Origin: Salinispira pacifica
GTDB taxonomy: Bacteria; Spirochaetota; Spirochaetia; DSM-27196; Salinispiraceae
Assembly (NCBI RefSeq): GCF_000507245.1
Contig: NC_023035.1
Location: 1,527,501-1,591,500, forward strand
Reading direction: 5' to 3'
DNA: 64,000 nucleotides
The notes beneath the pieces were generated by a model, which ran no database searches, was not told where the DNA came from, and worked only from the letters and a program-made list of their open reading frames with translations. Shown here in pieces: positions 16,836-26,377 of this stretch. Made by a program: the position numbers and the translations under genes. How positions within the stretch are numbered: the stretch's first letter is position 1; the number at the start of each line of letters is the position of its first letter.

Positions 16836-19550
16836 ATGGATAATACTCAGAAAGAGCCTCTCATTATCATTGTGGATTCTAACCAGTATCCGGATACCCG
16901 TATCCGTGAGGCCCTCGGGGAGGCCGGATACTCCAAACAGCTGGTGGTACACGATGTCCCAAGTCTGGAGGCTCTCTTCGATAAAACCAGCTGGGACTGC
17001 CCCCACTGCATTTTCATCAATATTCATGCGGATATGCTCTATGATCCCTTTCACCCCCTCAGGGATCTTCGGATTCAGTTTCTCATGCCCGCCGTGGTGT
17101 TCGGAGATGATGAGGGTGACTGGCGGCACAGTGCCTATTTCGGGGGGAATCTGTTCACCCGTCTGAAGCCCCCGTATGGAAAAGAGGATCTGCAGGAAAT
17201 TATTACCCGGCTCCAGGAAGGTTCCCCCCAGGATTATTCCAATCCCCTCAGTTCCAACTGGCTCTATGCGGCAATCAATTCGGTAAAAGACGGCGTACTC
17301 ATAATGGATGATGAACACAGGATCATTATGGGAAATATTGCCGCAGAGCGGCTGTTGAAATACAACATGAAGGAACTGCACGGAGAAGTTCTGGATTCGG
17401 TGCTGCAGCTGGAAAATATTCACGATGCGGAACAGCGGTACCGGGACAGTTTCCTCATAGAGTGGGGGGAACTGATTCAAAAAGACGGTGCGCGGGTGCC
17501 GGTGGAGCTTCACCAGAAAAAGCTTTTTGACCGATACTCCCGGGTTCCCGGCTATCTGGTGATTATTCACAATGAATTTTCCAAAGCCCAGTATGCCGAA
17601 AGTCTCAGGGAGGCGCATCAGCAGCAGGCCTTCCACTCCAAGGCCAGGAGCGAATTTATTTCCAACATGAGTCATGAGCTGCGCACCCCCCTGAACAGTA
17701 TTCTGGGTATGGCGGATCTGGCTCTGGAACTGGCAAAGGATTCGGAACAGCAGGAATTTTTGTCCATACTTCACCGGTCCACCCGTAACCTTTCACGGCT
17801 AATTAATACGATTCTTGATTACTCCCAGCTTGAAGCCCGCAGTCTCACCCTGGAATATGAGCGATTCCATCTGTCCAGGCTCCTTGAAAATACCCTGAGA
17901 GTACATATAGACCAGGCCCAGGGGAAAAACCTCCGGGTATATCTGGATATTCAGCCGGGACTCCGGTCGGTGTACCGCGGCGACAAGGCGCGAATCGCCC
18001 AAATTATCTCAAACCTGTTCTCCAATGCGGTGAAGTTCACCTCCCGGGGCTATATCCTCCTGAAGGTGTATGAGCGGGAGGCCCCGGAAGCAACCACCCT
18101 CAATGACATCCGCCAGCCCGTTGAACTGTTTTTTGAGGTTCACGACAGCGGCATCGGCATAGATCAGAATGATCAGCAAAAAATATTCGAACCCTTTTAC
18201 CAGGTGAGCAGCAATTCCACCCGGAGCTACGGCGGCACGGGCCTTGGGCTGGCCCTTTCAATGCAGCTTGCACAACGGATGGGGGGAACCGTGCAGATTC
18301 GCAGCACGCCGGGCCAGGGATCGGTGTTCACCACCAGTGTTCTGGTGAACCGGGAAGAGTCGGGGCTTCTGTATTTGAGTCCCCGCAGCTCCTCACCCTC
18401 CGGTATGCTCAGCCCTGTCGCGGGTATCGGGGAAATCGTAAGCTCCCGGCTGAATATCGTCAGTGAGGATCTGCGCTGGATTCAGACCATCGTCCAATGG
18501 TTGGAGTTTGTGGGCTTGAAACACCGGGTAATCAACACCCTTGATGAGTTCCGCTCCATCCCACGGTCATCCCGGCTGAACGAGCATTTTCTCTATGACG
18601 GCTCTCTTTCCTGGGTATCCACGCTGAACCGGGAGCTGGAGGAACGCAGCGAACGTCCTGAGGGGCTGCAGCTGGTGAGCCGCTTCCGGAACAGCTACGG
18701 GGCTCTGGAATGGAAGAATACACCTCTGCCTCTGGATTGGATTTTTGAACCCGTGCAAATTTCCGAGCTTCTTTCGGTTCTTCTGAACCACGGGCACTCT
18801 GCCGGATTACAGAATGCTCCCGGGGAGATGGCGGCCCAGGCGCCTTCCGCCTATATTATTGTGTCCCAGACACGAAACCGTCACCATTTTCCCGGCTATG
18901 TGGATGCCCTGAAATCCCAGATTGAGCATAACGGTTCACGGGTACAGTTGACATCCTCCATTGAAGGGCTTTCCGATCCTGACCTGCTGCCTGCGGATCT
19001 TATTGTCGCTTTCGACAGCAGTTTTCAGGATGCGGGAATTATCGACAGCGGGGAGAGCGGCAGGGAATTTGTTCATTACGACCGTTCATACCAGGAGCGC
19101 AATGGTCTGGAGATCCCGGTAATTGTGATCTGCAATGCCACCGCCAATGAGGATATTATGCTGCGAAAGGAAGGGGAGTACCGGAAACTGGGATTTCATC
19201 CCATTAAGGTTCGGGAATTGAGTCCCGCAACCCTTCTTGATGGCATTAATGCCTACTGGTTCGGAGTTCAGAAATATCAGAATTCCGACACCGAAGCGGG
19301 TCAATCGGATCTTCTGGAAATTATTCAGGCCATCAGGAATCTGAACCGGGAACAGCTATTTGAGGAACTGGAATCCTTAAGCCGCAATTATCAGTATCAT
19401 CTGAACAAAAGCGGGGAAAAACTGCTGGCAAACGATGTTTTCAGAATCGGCCTTGCAGCCCGCAGAAAGGACAGCGAAGCGGTGTATAATATTCTGAACT
19501 CCATGCGGCTGGAAATAGAGTCCCCGGGCGCAGCGGGGAACGGGGTATGA
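16836..19550 (+). CDS. PAS-containing hybrid-type histidine kinase
   Basis: The 904-aa cytoplasmic kinase begins with a receiver-like domain (IIIVDSNQYPDTRIREAL) whose acidic pocket is incomplete. A PAS domain follows (about 145-255, with GVLIMDDEHRIIMGN). The HisKA domain carries FISNMSHELRTPLNSILGM (phosphorylated His near 280), and the ATPase domain has NLFSNAVKF, DSGIGI and GTGLGLALS. The last 400 residues hold a degenerate receiver-like region and a C-terminal helical bundle resembling an Hpt domain. No transmembrane segment is seen, so it senses an internal signal. The single-domain receiver gene immediately downstream is its likely partner. Confidence 0.9.
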   Translation: MDNTQKEPLIIIVDSNQYPDTRIREALGEAGYSKQLVVHDVPSLEALFDKTSWDCPHCIFINIHADMLYDPFHPLRDLRIQFLMPAVVFGDDEGDWRHSAYFGGNLFTRLKPPYGKEDLQEIITRLQEGSPQDYSNPLSSNWLYAAINSVKDGVLIMDDEHRIIMGNIAAERLLKYNMKELHGEVLDSVLQLENIHDAEQRYRDSFLIEWGELIQKDGARVPVELHQKKLFDRYSRVPGYLVIIHNEFSKAQYAESLREAHQQQAFHSKARSEFISNMSHELRTPLNSILGMADLALELAKDSEQQEFLSILHRSTRNLSRLINTILDYSQLEARSLTLEYERFHLSRLLENTLRVHIDQAQGKNLRVYLDIQPGLRSVYRGDKARIAQIISNLFSNAVKFTSRGYILLKVYEREAPEATTLNDIRQPVELFFEVHDSGIGIDQNDQQKIFEPFYQVSSNSTRSYGGTGLGLALSMQLAQRMGGTVQIRSTPGQGSVFTTSVLVNREESGLLYLSPRSSSPSGMLSPVAGIGEIVSSRLNIVSEDLRWIQTIVQWLEFVGLKHRVINTLDEFRSIPRSSRLNEHFLYDGSLSWVSTLNRELEERSERPEGLQLVSRFRNSYGALEWKNTPLPLDWIFEPVQISELLSVLLNHGHSAGLQNAPGEMAAQAPSAYIIVSQTRNRHHFPGYVDALKSQIEHNGSRVQLTSSIEGLSDPDLLPADLIVAFDSSFQDAGIIDSGESGREFVHYDRSYQERNGLEIPVIVICNATANEDIMLRKEGEYRKLGFHPIKVRELSPATLLDGINAYWFGVQKYQNSDTEAGQSDLLEIIQAIRNLNREQLFEELESLSRNYQYHLNKSGEKLLANDVFRIGLAARRKDSEAVYNILNSMRLEIESPGAAGNGV

Positions 19551-19702
19551 GAACTCCCGGGGAATACCGGAGCCGGATGCCGGGGTGAAGTCATGCAAAA
19601 CCCGGTTCACATATGCTATACTGGAACTGGAATCTGTCTGCGGAGGGCTGCGGGCATTCCTGCATCAGTTGCTGCATCAGCTGCAGCAACGGGGAGATAT
19701 AC

Positions 19703-20107
19703 ATGCGATTTTTAATAGTTGAAGATGATTTCGGCAGCAGGCGCCTTCTACAGGCGATCCTGAAAGAGTTTGGTGAAATTGAAACAGTTGTGGACGGAGA
19801 AGAAGCCATAGATGCGTTTAAACTGGCGTGGAGTGAAGAACGTCCCTACGATCTCATTCTCCTGGATATTATGATGCCCAAGCTTGACGGTCAGCAGGCC
19901 CTCCAGCTGATCAGAAGTACGGAAAAAGAGATGGGTGTAAGCGCGAAAAATGAAGTCAAGGTAATCATGACCACAGCCCTGGAAGATCCGGCCAACGTGA
20001 TCCGGGCATTCAACCGGGGAGGAGCTACCGGATACATTGTAAAACCTATTCAGAAAGAAGTGCTGCTGGATGAAATTCGCAAGGCCGGCATTGAATTGCC
20101 CGGCTGA
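19703..20107 (+). CDS. Single-domain response regulator
   Basis: This 134-aa CheY-type receiver has no output domain. The acidic pair is in FLIVEDD, the phosphorylated Asp is in LILLDIMMPKLDG (about 54), the conserved Thr is in VIMTTALED, and the Lys is in YIVKPI. The start at 19703 is preceded by GGGGAG. Upstream in-frame codons encode a cysteine-rich stretch unlike the family. Its place after the hybrid kinase suggests a phosphorelay or protein-protein output, not direct DNA binding. Confidence 0.94.
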   Translation: MRFLIVEDDFGSRRLLQAILKEFGEIETVVDGEEAIDAFKLAWSEERPYDLILLDIMMPKLDGQQALQLIRSTEKEMGVSAKNEVKVIMTTALEDPANVIRAFNRGGATGYIVKPIQKEVLLDEIRKAGIELPG

Positions 20108-20129
20108 CATTTGATATAGTGCCATTCTA

Positions 20130-21944
20130 ATGAGCAAACATGACCTCTCACGCATCCGCAATTTTTGTATAATTGCGCATATCGACCACGGTAAGTCCAC
20201 TCTGGCTGACCGTTTTATTGAATTATCCAAAATTATCTCAGAGCGGGACTACAAGGATCAAATCCTTGACTCCATGGATATCGAACGGGAACGGGGTATT
20301 ACCATTAAAAGCCAGGCGGTGACCATTCCCTATGTTTCGGGGGAAGGCGTTGAATATCAGCTGAACTTCGTAGACACACCGGGGCACGTGGACTTCAGTT
20401 ACGAAGTCTCCAGAGCGATATCTTCCTGTGAAGGAGCTCTGCTTCTGGTGGATGCCACCCAGGGCGTTGAAGCTCAGACCCTGTCCAATCTTTATCTTGC
20501 CCTGGAACATGACCTGGAAATTATACCGGTGATCAACAAGATCGACATGCCTGCTGCGGATATTGAAGGGGTGAAGCATCAGATTGAGCATGACCTGGGA
20601 CTTCCCGCCGACGAAGCAGCGCTGATCTCCGCCAAGATGGGTACCGGCATTATGGAACTCTTTGAAAAGCTGGTGAAAGAGATACCGTCGCCTTCAGCAC
20701 AAGAAGACGCCCCGGCCAAAGCGCTGGTATTTGACTCCCACTATGATCCCTACCGGGGGGTTGTGGTGCATTTCCGGATATTTGAAGGAAGTTTTCGGGA
20801 GGGACAGGAGATTTTCTTTATGGGCAGCGAATCCCGCTACACAATCGATGAGCTGGGACGCTTCCGTATCGGTCTGGAGCGCACCGGCAAACTTCATGCC
20901 GGAGAGGTGGGATATTTCCTGGCGGGGATCAAAACCATTTCCGACATCCGGGTGGGAGATACGGTTACCGATTACAAACATCCCTGCAAAGAGGCTCTTC
21001 CCGGTTTCATGGATGTGAAACCCATGGTGTACTCGTCGATATATCCGGTGGACAGTAACGATTATCAGGAACTTGCCGCCGCCATGGAGAAACTGAAACT
21101 CAACGATGCCTCCCTGGTGTATGAGAAGGACAGTTCACTGGCCCTGGGCTTCGGATACAAATGCGGATTTCTCGGTCTTCTTCACCTTGAAGTGGTTCAG
21201 GAACGTTTGGAACGGGAGTTCGGGCTCTCCATAGTTTTTACCGCTCCGTCGGTAATGTATGAAGTCTATCTGCTGAACGGTGAAATGATTCAGGTGGAAA
21301 CTCCTGCGGACATGCCCGAGTCCTCCAAAATCGATTACTCCATGGAACCGTATATCAAAGCCAGCATTATCACACCCACAGAATACATCGGGAATCTCAT
21401 AAGTCTCTGTGAAGAGAAACGGGGCATCCAGAAAGATATGATTTATCTGGATGAAAAACGGGTGGAGATCATCTACGAGATGCCTCTGGCCGAGGTTTTA
21501 TTCGAATTTTACGACCGGCTGAAAAGCGTCAGCAGGGGCTATGCCAGTTTCGACTACGATCTGATCGACTACCGCCGCACCGACCTTGCCAAGCTGGATA
21601 TTCTGATAAACGGAAATGCCGTGGACACCCTCAGTCAGCTGGTGTTCAGGGAAAATGCCGCATACCGGGCCCGGAAGGTGTGTAAAAAACTCACCAAGGA
21701 AATTGCACGCCACCAGTTCCAGATCCCCATTCAGGGCGCAATCGGAAACCACATTATCGCCAGAGAGAATATCCGGGCGCTGAGAAAAGATGTAACCGCC
21801 AAATGTTACGGCGGGGACATCAGCCGGAAGCGCAAGCTTCTGGAAAAACAGAAAGAGGGTAAGAAGCGGATGAAAATGGTGGGCAACGTTGAACTGCCCC
21901 AGTCGGCCTTCCTCTCTGTTCTGAAAACCGACGACGACGATTAA
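20130..21944 (+). CDS. lepA: Elongation factor 4 (LepA)
   Basis: LepA is a translational GTPase that acts on stalled or mistranslocated ribosomes. The GTPase motifs are AHIDHGKSTLADR, RERGITIK, DTPGHVDF and NKIDMP. LGFGYKCGFLGLLHLEVVQERLEREF and the C-terminal GGDISRKRKLLEKQKEGKKR region are diagnostic. The length of 604 aa is standard. The gene is the last of the rightward block and faces the minus-strand DUF115 gene. Confidence 0.98.
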   Translation: MSKHDLSRIRNFCIIAHIDHGKSTLADRFIELSKIISERDYKDQILDSMDIERERGITIKSQAVTIPYVSGEGVEYQLNFVDTPGHVDFSYEVSRAISSCEGALLLVDATQGVEAQTLSNLYLALEHDLEIIPVINKIDMPAADIEGVKHQIEHDLGLPADEAALISAKMGTGIMELFEKLVKEIPSPSAQEDAPAKALVFDSHYDPYRGVVVHFRIFEGSFREGQEIFFMGSESRYTIDELGRFRIGLERTGKLHAGEVGYFLAGIKTISDIRVGDTVTDYKHPCKEALPGFMDVKPMVYSSIYPVDSNDYQELAAAMEKLKLNDASLVYEKDSSLALGFGYKCGFLGLLHLEVVQERLEREFGLSIVFTAPSVMYEVYLLNGEMIQVETPADMPESSKIDYSMEPYIKASIITPTEYIGNLISLCEEKRGIQKDMIYLDEKRVEIIYEMPLAEVLFEFYDRLKSVSRGYASFDYDLIDYRRTDLAKLDILINGNAVDTLSQLVFRENAAYRARKVCKKLTKEIARHQFQIPIQGAIGNHIIARENIRALRKDVTAKCYGGDISRKRKLLEKQKEGKKRMKMVGNVELPQSAFLSVLKTDDDD

Positions 21945-21964
21945 TCCCTCCAACCTGCTGCTGC

Positions 21965-22001
21965 TTCCGGCGGCTTTGCGGTCTTTCGCATTCCGCCGGA
22001 A
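21965..22001. terminator. Hairpin between convergent lepA and DUF115 genes
   Basis: TTCCGGCGG (21965-21973) pairs with CCGCCGGAA (21993-22001), with TGCG/CGCA pairing inside the loop. It lies just after both converging stop codons. It lacks a T run on either strand, so if it ends transcription it is a weak or factor-assisted bidirectional terminator. Confidence 0.45.
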
Positions 22002-22033
22002 ATGCCGGGCCCGACCGACGCTGCACCATATGA

Positions 22034-24051
22034 TCAGCCGCCGGTTCTCTCTCTGCTCAGCTCCAGCCGTGCAAGAATACGGATCCAGTAGGCCATGCTC
22101 TTTCCCAGCGCGCTGAGAAAACCCTTCTCGTAGGCGGGCTCCAGCTGGCCGGGAAGAAATTTCCAGACAAAATCAAGCCGCTGAAGATCCCTTCGAATCT
22201 CATCCCATTCGCCGGGAAGTTCTTCACTCCCCCCGGCAGCATTCCCGCCGCCGCGGGATGCTGAAGCTCCGGCAGCCGAGTCTGCCGGCGGCCGGTTCTT
22301 CAGCAGCCTGTGCAGTTTCCCGGACAGCTCATTAAGCTCATCAAGCAGTTCCCCCGCAATACGTCCTTCGTTCTGCGTATTGTTCGGGGCTGTGGTCTGC
22401 GGTGTTTTTGGGGCTTCTTTCTGTTCTTCTTTTCGGGCTTTTTTGGGGGCCGGGGGATGGTCAGAAGAGCCGGGTCATTAGTCTGCGTCGGATTCGCGCT
22501 GCCGGTTTGGGAAGCGGAAAAGTCGCCGGAAATGCGGCCCCGGCTCTCGCCGCCGACGTGCCGGCCTGACGAAGCGCCTGCCGGCGGATCTGCCGGCTTC
22601 ATGGCATGCAGTTCCGGCGGAAGGCCTGAGCGGCCGGGGATCAGGGGGAACACCTGGGATGTGCCGTCACTCTGCCTTCCGTACAGCTGCATGATTTCCG
22701 CCGTACGCTGTGCATAGCTTTCCAGAACGGCGGTTGTGAACAGAGCAGGATTCTGCCGGGAGAGCCGGGAATTGCGTTTACACATGGGAATCTGCCGGGA
22801 CCATGCGGCTGCCGGTGAGAACCTCCCTGCGCTTCTCAGCGAACGCAGATGGGACGGGGTTCCCCGGGCATGGGTCTTTCCCGGCGGAAATGCGAACTCA
22901 AGCCCGCTGATAAAAATCCGGCGGCGGTTCATGTAGCGAAGGAGAATGTACAGGGCCGCCACCCCCACGCTGCCCAGGGGGGGGATCCGGGGGATATTCT
23001 CCGGAAGTCTGGTGAACAGCGCCGTGTCGGCAAAGCGGCTCATATAGGCCATCCGCCGGGGAAACAGCCGTACGCTGGGGGGGTGGCTGAAAAGATCATG
23101 AATAACTATGCTTCCGGCGTCATTCAGGATGCGCCGGGTACCGCTGCAGATAAAATCATCCATATTGGCGAATTGGGCTTCCAGCATAAACACGATCTGC
23201 GGAACGATCCCTGAATCCAGCAGTGCGGGAAGGGCGGTATCCACTGCGGCAATTATCGGCCGTGCATTCTCCCTCTGCAGCCGCCGGATCTCTGCAATGC
23301 CCGTTTCAAGACCCGGGGAAGCACCGCAGAGGATAATATCAGAGTAGGGAAACAGGGAAGAAAGATCCTCCAGCCGGCCGGCAGGGGGATGGTGAACCAC
23401 GTTGCGAAGAGCGTTCTGAATCCATAAATGGGCCATGTGCACCGAAGTGGAATGATTCTGCCAATGGCGCTGAATAATCCCTTCAGCCTCCGTTGTGAGG
23501 CTCTCACAGGCGTTCGCACTCTCTGAGGGTAGCGTGCAGAACCGTATGGTCCGGACCCTCCGGATTCTCGACGGAAACTCCAGCTGTTTTCTCAGCCACA
23601 TCAATTGTGATACTGCATCGGGGCTGGGGCAGAAATGAATATCCCGCCGGTTATCAAGTTGCCGGAGCTGTTCCAGCCATCCCCGGCGGATAGAATCGAA
23701 CATATTCTCATGTGTGTTATCCTGATCTTCGACATCAGGCACAATTCCATTTGCGCCAATTCCATCATTCACAATGCCATGGCGAAAGATCTGCCGGCGG
23801 GCATCCTCGTTGCTCCGGGAGGCATCTGAAAAAGCAAACAAAGCATTATCAGGTTCAAAAATCAGAAGCCGGGAAGAGTCAGGAAGCTCCATTCTGCTGA
23901 TATGCTCGAGCCCGTAGCCCAATCCCGGTGAGTGAAGAATGTAGAGACATTCCTTCTCCCGGAAAAGACGCATGAAGCGCCGTTGAAAATCACTGCTGCT
24001 CAGCATGCGGGGATACAGCCTGCGACCGTCAGCCAGGACGGGATTCGGCAT
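22034..24051 (-). CDS. DUF115/MAF-type protein, expressed through a -1 frameshift
   Basis: The zero-frame product has the DUF115 (6-hydroxymethylpterin pyrophosphokinase-like, motility accessory factor) core with ILCGASPGLETGI and AAVDTALPALLDSGI, preceded by an N-terminal domain with LYILHSPGLGYG. Members are often tied to flagellin glycosylation. The zero frame stops at 22300. The -1 frame continues for 134 codons as a plausible C-terminus (GRIAGELLDELNELSGKL, KGFLSALGKSMAYWIRIL) and stops at 22034. The switch coincides with an A AAA AAG heptamer in frame at 22444-22438. A one-base sequence error there is the alternative. The start at 24051 has GGAGAGG; ATGs further upstream lie in or near a terminator. 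Confidence 0.8.
22438..22444 (-). promoter_or_regulatory. Candidate -1 ribosomal frameshift heptamer A AAA AAG
   Basis: On the minus strand the zero-frame codons are CCA AAA AAG, which is exactly the slippery phase used by dnaX-type frameshifting. Slipping back one base makes the next codon GCC (22438-22436) and opens the downstream frame to 22034. No clear Shine-Dalgarno-like stimulator or strong downstream stem was seen by eye. Confidence 0.5.
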
Positions 24052-24087
24052 ACCGCGTTCCTCTCCAATCATCTTCAAGAGAATAGC

Positions 24088-24119
24088 AAAAAAAACACCG
24101 GCTGTCTCCAGCCGGTGTT
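24088..24119 (-). terminator. Intrinsic terminator after the SurA-like gene
   Basis: AACACCGGCTG (24094-24104) pairs perfectly with CAGCCGGTGTT (24109-24119) around a 4-nt loop. On the minus strand the stem is followed by eight T residues. It separates the SurA-like gene from the DUF115 gene, so the latter needs its own promoter or read-through. Confidence 0.9.
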
Positions 24120-24149
24120 GAAAAAGCAATCTGTACAGTGTTCAGAAAA

Positions 24150-25679
24150 TCAATTCTGATTTCCTAGGAACGTCTGCTGGAACACTCTATCGAAGTTGTC
24201 TTCAAGATTGGCAGGATCCTTGAACTCCCTCTGCAATTCGGCCACCAGATAATCCTGTGCCAGATAGGGAATGTAAAGATCCATGAAACTGTCCTGCTGA
24301 CTGTCTGCGGTAACAGGCTCAACGAAACGCATCACCACAATTTTATCCCGCAGTTCAATGGCAGAACTCAGCTCGTTCTGTTCCAGGGAGAAAATCTCTG
24401 TGAACAGGCTCTCCCGGCTGGAAGCGCCGGTGAGAATTCCAGAACTTGCGCTCTGAAGAGTGGGGTAGAGGGGAATATCGCCGTAGTTGATGGCCACAGG
24501 GCTGGTGGTAACCGGCTCTACGCCTGCTTCAGCTACTGCGCTTGCCCAGCCGATCTCTGCGCTGCGTTCAATAAACGCCTCCGCTTCGGTTCGGAAATAG
24601 TCGGAAACCTGGCCGCGCTCCAGGGAAAGTACATATCCCTTCACCTGTTCAAGTGCATTCTGATCTCCCGCCTCGGCTTCACGCACCGGACCGTCGGCCC
24701 GATACACGGCAAACCTGTCGTTTCTCAGTTTGAAAATCTCGCTGATCTGACCCTCTTCCAGATCAAAAAGAATATCTGCGGCATCCTCATCTTCGAAATC
24801 ACGGCGGATATCGTAATACCACACCACGCCCCGGGAACCGCCCTCTGCCGCATACACATCGCTGCTGTTTGCCTGGGCAATCTCTTCGAACACCCCGTCT
24901 GAGGAATTCAGCCGTTCAAGAATCTCTTCTGCATCCGCCTGGGACCCGACAGTGATGGATGAAAGCTCAACACTTCTGAAAAGCTCCGGATTTTCTTCCA
25001 GGAAAACTGCAGCCTGGCTGTCGGGATACTCGGAAAAACTGTAGCTCACAATATCGAAAATTCTGCGCTCTCTTCCCATCTGACTGATAAATTCAATCTC
25101 ATTCTCGGTGAGCTGACTGTCCATGAGAATATCCTGCTGAGCCTGGTCAAAAATGAGATCCTTCCGTACCTCTTCCTTGAGATTCGGCTGCTGACTCAGT
25201 GCCTCCTGGAGGAGCTGGGCGGAAAAATTCCCGTCTTCATCCTGAAACCGGGGTGAAGAGGCCAATGTCCGGGTAACCTCAGTGGCGGAAACCAGTACAT
25301 TCGCTTTCTGAGCCTTATCCAGAATACCGTAGCGGAAAATGGTGGAATCGTAGGCGTTGCGGAATGCAGTGTAAATCTGCTGAATTCCCAAATCGCCGCC
25401 TTCCTCGTTCACCTGCTGCTGAACCTGCTGCAGCTGATTCTCATAGGCCCGGGCGAAATACGTGCCGGCAGCATACTCAATATCCTTGCCTTTATACGTA
25501 CCGAATACCAGTTCACCCTGGGCTCCACCGGCACTGCGGCCCAGAATGGGACCTGCGACAAACGCTACGACAACAACCACCAGAATAATAATGGAAAGCA
25601 CATACAGTGCCGGATGGCGCATTGCGGAAGTCTGCACCTTTTCTTCAGAGTTCTTAATATCGTGTTTCTTGGAGGGCAT
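24150..25679 (-). CDS. SurA/PpiD-like membrane-anchored chaperone
   Basis: The 509-aa protein has a charged cytoplasmic N-terminus, one transmembrane segment rich in Ile/Val (about residues 23-45) and a SurA_N-like helical chaperone domain. A parvulin-like segment (about 230-330, ADAEEILERLNSSDG, GVVWYYDIRRDF) has degraded active-site features, and a second C-terminal domain follows. Such proteins help fold exported proteins at the outer face of the inner membrane. The ATG at 25679 (MPSKKHD) has AGGAAA upstream; longer upstream extension is not family-like. It ends in a strong terminator. Confidence 0.85.
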   Translation of the reverse strand: MPSKKHDIKNSEEKVQTSAMRHPALYVLSIIILVVVVVAFVAGPILGRSAGGAQGELVFGTYKGKDIEYAAGTYFARAYENQLQQVQQQVNEEGGDLGIQQIYTAFRNAYDSTIFRYGILDKAQKANVLVSATEVTRTLASSPRFQDEDGNFSAQLLQEALSQQPNLKEEVRKDLIFDQAQQDILMDSQLTENEIEFISQMGRERRIFDIVSYSFSEYPDSQAAVFLEENPELFRSVELSSITVGSQADAEEILERLNSSDGVFEEIAQANSSDVYAAEGGSRGVVWYYDIRRDFEDEDAADILFDLEEGQISEIFKLRNDRFAVYRADGPVREAEAGDQNALEQVKGYVLSLERGQVSDYFRTEAEAFIERSAEIGWASAVAEAGVEPVTTSPVAINYGDIPLYPTLQSASSGILTGASSRESLFTEIFSLEQNELSSAIELRDKIVVMRFVEPVTADSQQDSFMDLYIPYLAQDYLVAELQREFKDPANLEDNFDRVFQQTFLGNQN

Positions 25680-25920
25680 ACAAGCTTTTCCTCGGATTAT
25701 GAATTTGTGCGGACGGAACACAGAATACATCGTCCTGTCATATGTACGTTTTGTACAGAAAGCAAAAATACCATGCTCTATGGCCAATGTCAATTCAGAT
25801 CCTGTCCACAGAACAGCTTGAAGCATGGTGTAATTTCCCCGTGCTCGAACTCTCATTGAGCGGGGACGGAAATCACGGATTTCGGAGTGATATTTTGAAA
25901 ATAAAGTTGATGAAAATATG
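25680..25920. other. Intergenic region between divergent SurA-like gene and tRNA-Asp
   Basis: I see no gene here. The segment must carry the minus-strand promoter of the SurA-like gene. An inverted A+T-rich stretch is present, but I could not pick one clear -35/-10 pair for that direction. Confidence 0.4.
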
Positions 25921-25949
25921 TTGACAGTCAAAACCAATCCATGTATATT
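25921..25949 (+). promoter_or_regulatory. Strong promoter of tRNA-Asp
   Basis: TTGACA (25921-25926) and TATATT (25944-25949) have an ideal 17-bp spacer. Transcription would start about 50 nt before the tRNA and include two leader hairpins. Confidence 0.8.
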
Positions 25950-25955
25950 GCTCGA

Positions 25956-25994
25956 GCATTTCAGAAGCTGAAATGCGGGTGCAGTTTTTGCACC
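25956..25994 (+). other. Two hairpins in the tRNA-Asp leader
   Basis: GCATTTCAG (25956-25964) pairs with CTGAAATGC (25968-25976), and GGTGCA (25978-25983) pairs with TGCACC (25989-25994). Both stems are perfect and lie between the promoter and the tRNA, so they may guide 5' processing of the precursor. Confidence 0.6.
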
Positions 25995-26004
25995 GGAATC
26001 ACCT

Positions 26005-26080
26005 GGGGGCGTAGTTCAGTTTTGGTTAGAACGCCGGCCTGTCAAGCCGGAGGTCGCGGGTTCAAGTCCCGTCGCTCCCG
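26005..26080 (+). tRNA. tRNA-Asp (anticodon GTC)
   Basis: The acceptor arm GGGGGCG (26005-26011) pairs with CGCTCCC (26073-26079) with one G-T wobble; the discriminator is G. The anticodon stem CCGGC/GCCGG encloses CTGTCAA, giving GTC at 26041-26043. The T arm has GCGGG-TTCAAGT-CCCGT. CCA is not encoded. Confidence 0.97.
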
Positions 26081-26083
26081 CTC

Positions 26084-26121
26084 AGGGATGATCAAGGAGA
26101 TATCCGGATCATCCCTTTTTT
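26084..26121 (+). terminator. Terminator of tRNA-Asp
   Basis: AGGGATGATC (26084-26093) pairs with GATCATCCCT (26107-26116) and is followed by a T run. It lies 3 nt after the tRNA. Confidence 0.9.
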
Positions 26122-26280
26122 AATCCCTGTGCCAAACCGGCACAGTGGTCCAAATATACCAACGCACTGTGTCGATCAAGCCGGGTGCATGAACATCCTT
26201 GGCGCAACCCGCGCACCCGGTCGGCACAGGCTTTTTGCTTTACCAATGTGATACACCGGCATACAATTACCGGTATCAGA

Positions 26281-26286
26281 TATAAT
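26281..26286 (+). promoter_or_regulatory. Probable -10 box of tRNA-Pro
   Basis: A consensus TATAAT lies 17 nt before the tRNA. No good -35 hexamer is seen at the right distance. The region 26122-26280 is rich in inverted repeats, for example CTGTGCC with GGCACAG and CCGGGTGC with GCACCCGG. Confidence 0.5.
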
Positions 26287-26302
26287 GTAAAAAACATGGA
26301 AA

Positions 26303-26375
26303 CGGGGTGTAGCGCAGTGGCTAGCGCGCGTCGTTCGGGACGACGAGGCCGCGGGTTCGAGTCCCGCCACCCCGA
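26303..26375 (+). tRNA. tRNA-Pro (anticodon CGG)
   Basis: The acceptor CGGGGTG (26303-26309) pairs with CACCCCG (26368-26374), with discriminator A. The anticodon stem CGTCG/CGACG encloses TTCGGGA, giving CGG at 26336-26338. The T arm is GCGGG-TTCGAGT-CCCGC. The 3' half of this gene is echoed in each unit of the tandem array that follows. Confidence 0.95.
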
Positions 26376-26377
26376 TA

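Noticed and set aside
22310-22717. Plus-strand open frame opposite the DUF115 gene
   Set aside because: It lies antisense to a recognisable protein, is rich in Phe/Gly from the complementary low-complexity region and has no ribosome binding site.
26140-26245. Additional tRNA or mini-element between tRNA-Asp and tRNA-Pro
   Set aside because: CCGGGTGCATGAAC resembles the start of the mini-element, but the rest of its flanks and the GACCAGG end are missing, and no cloverleaf forms.
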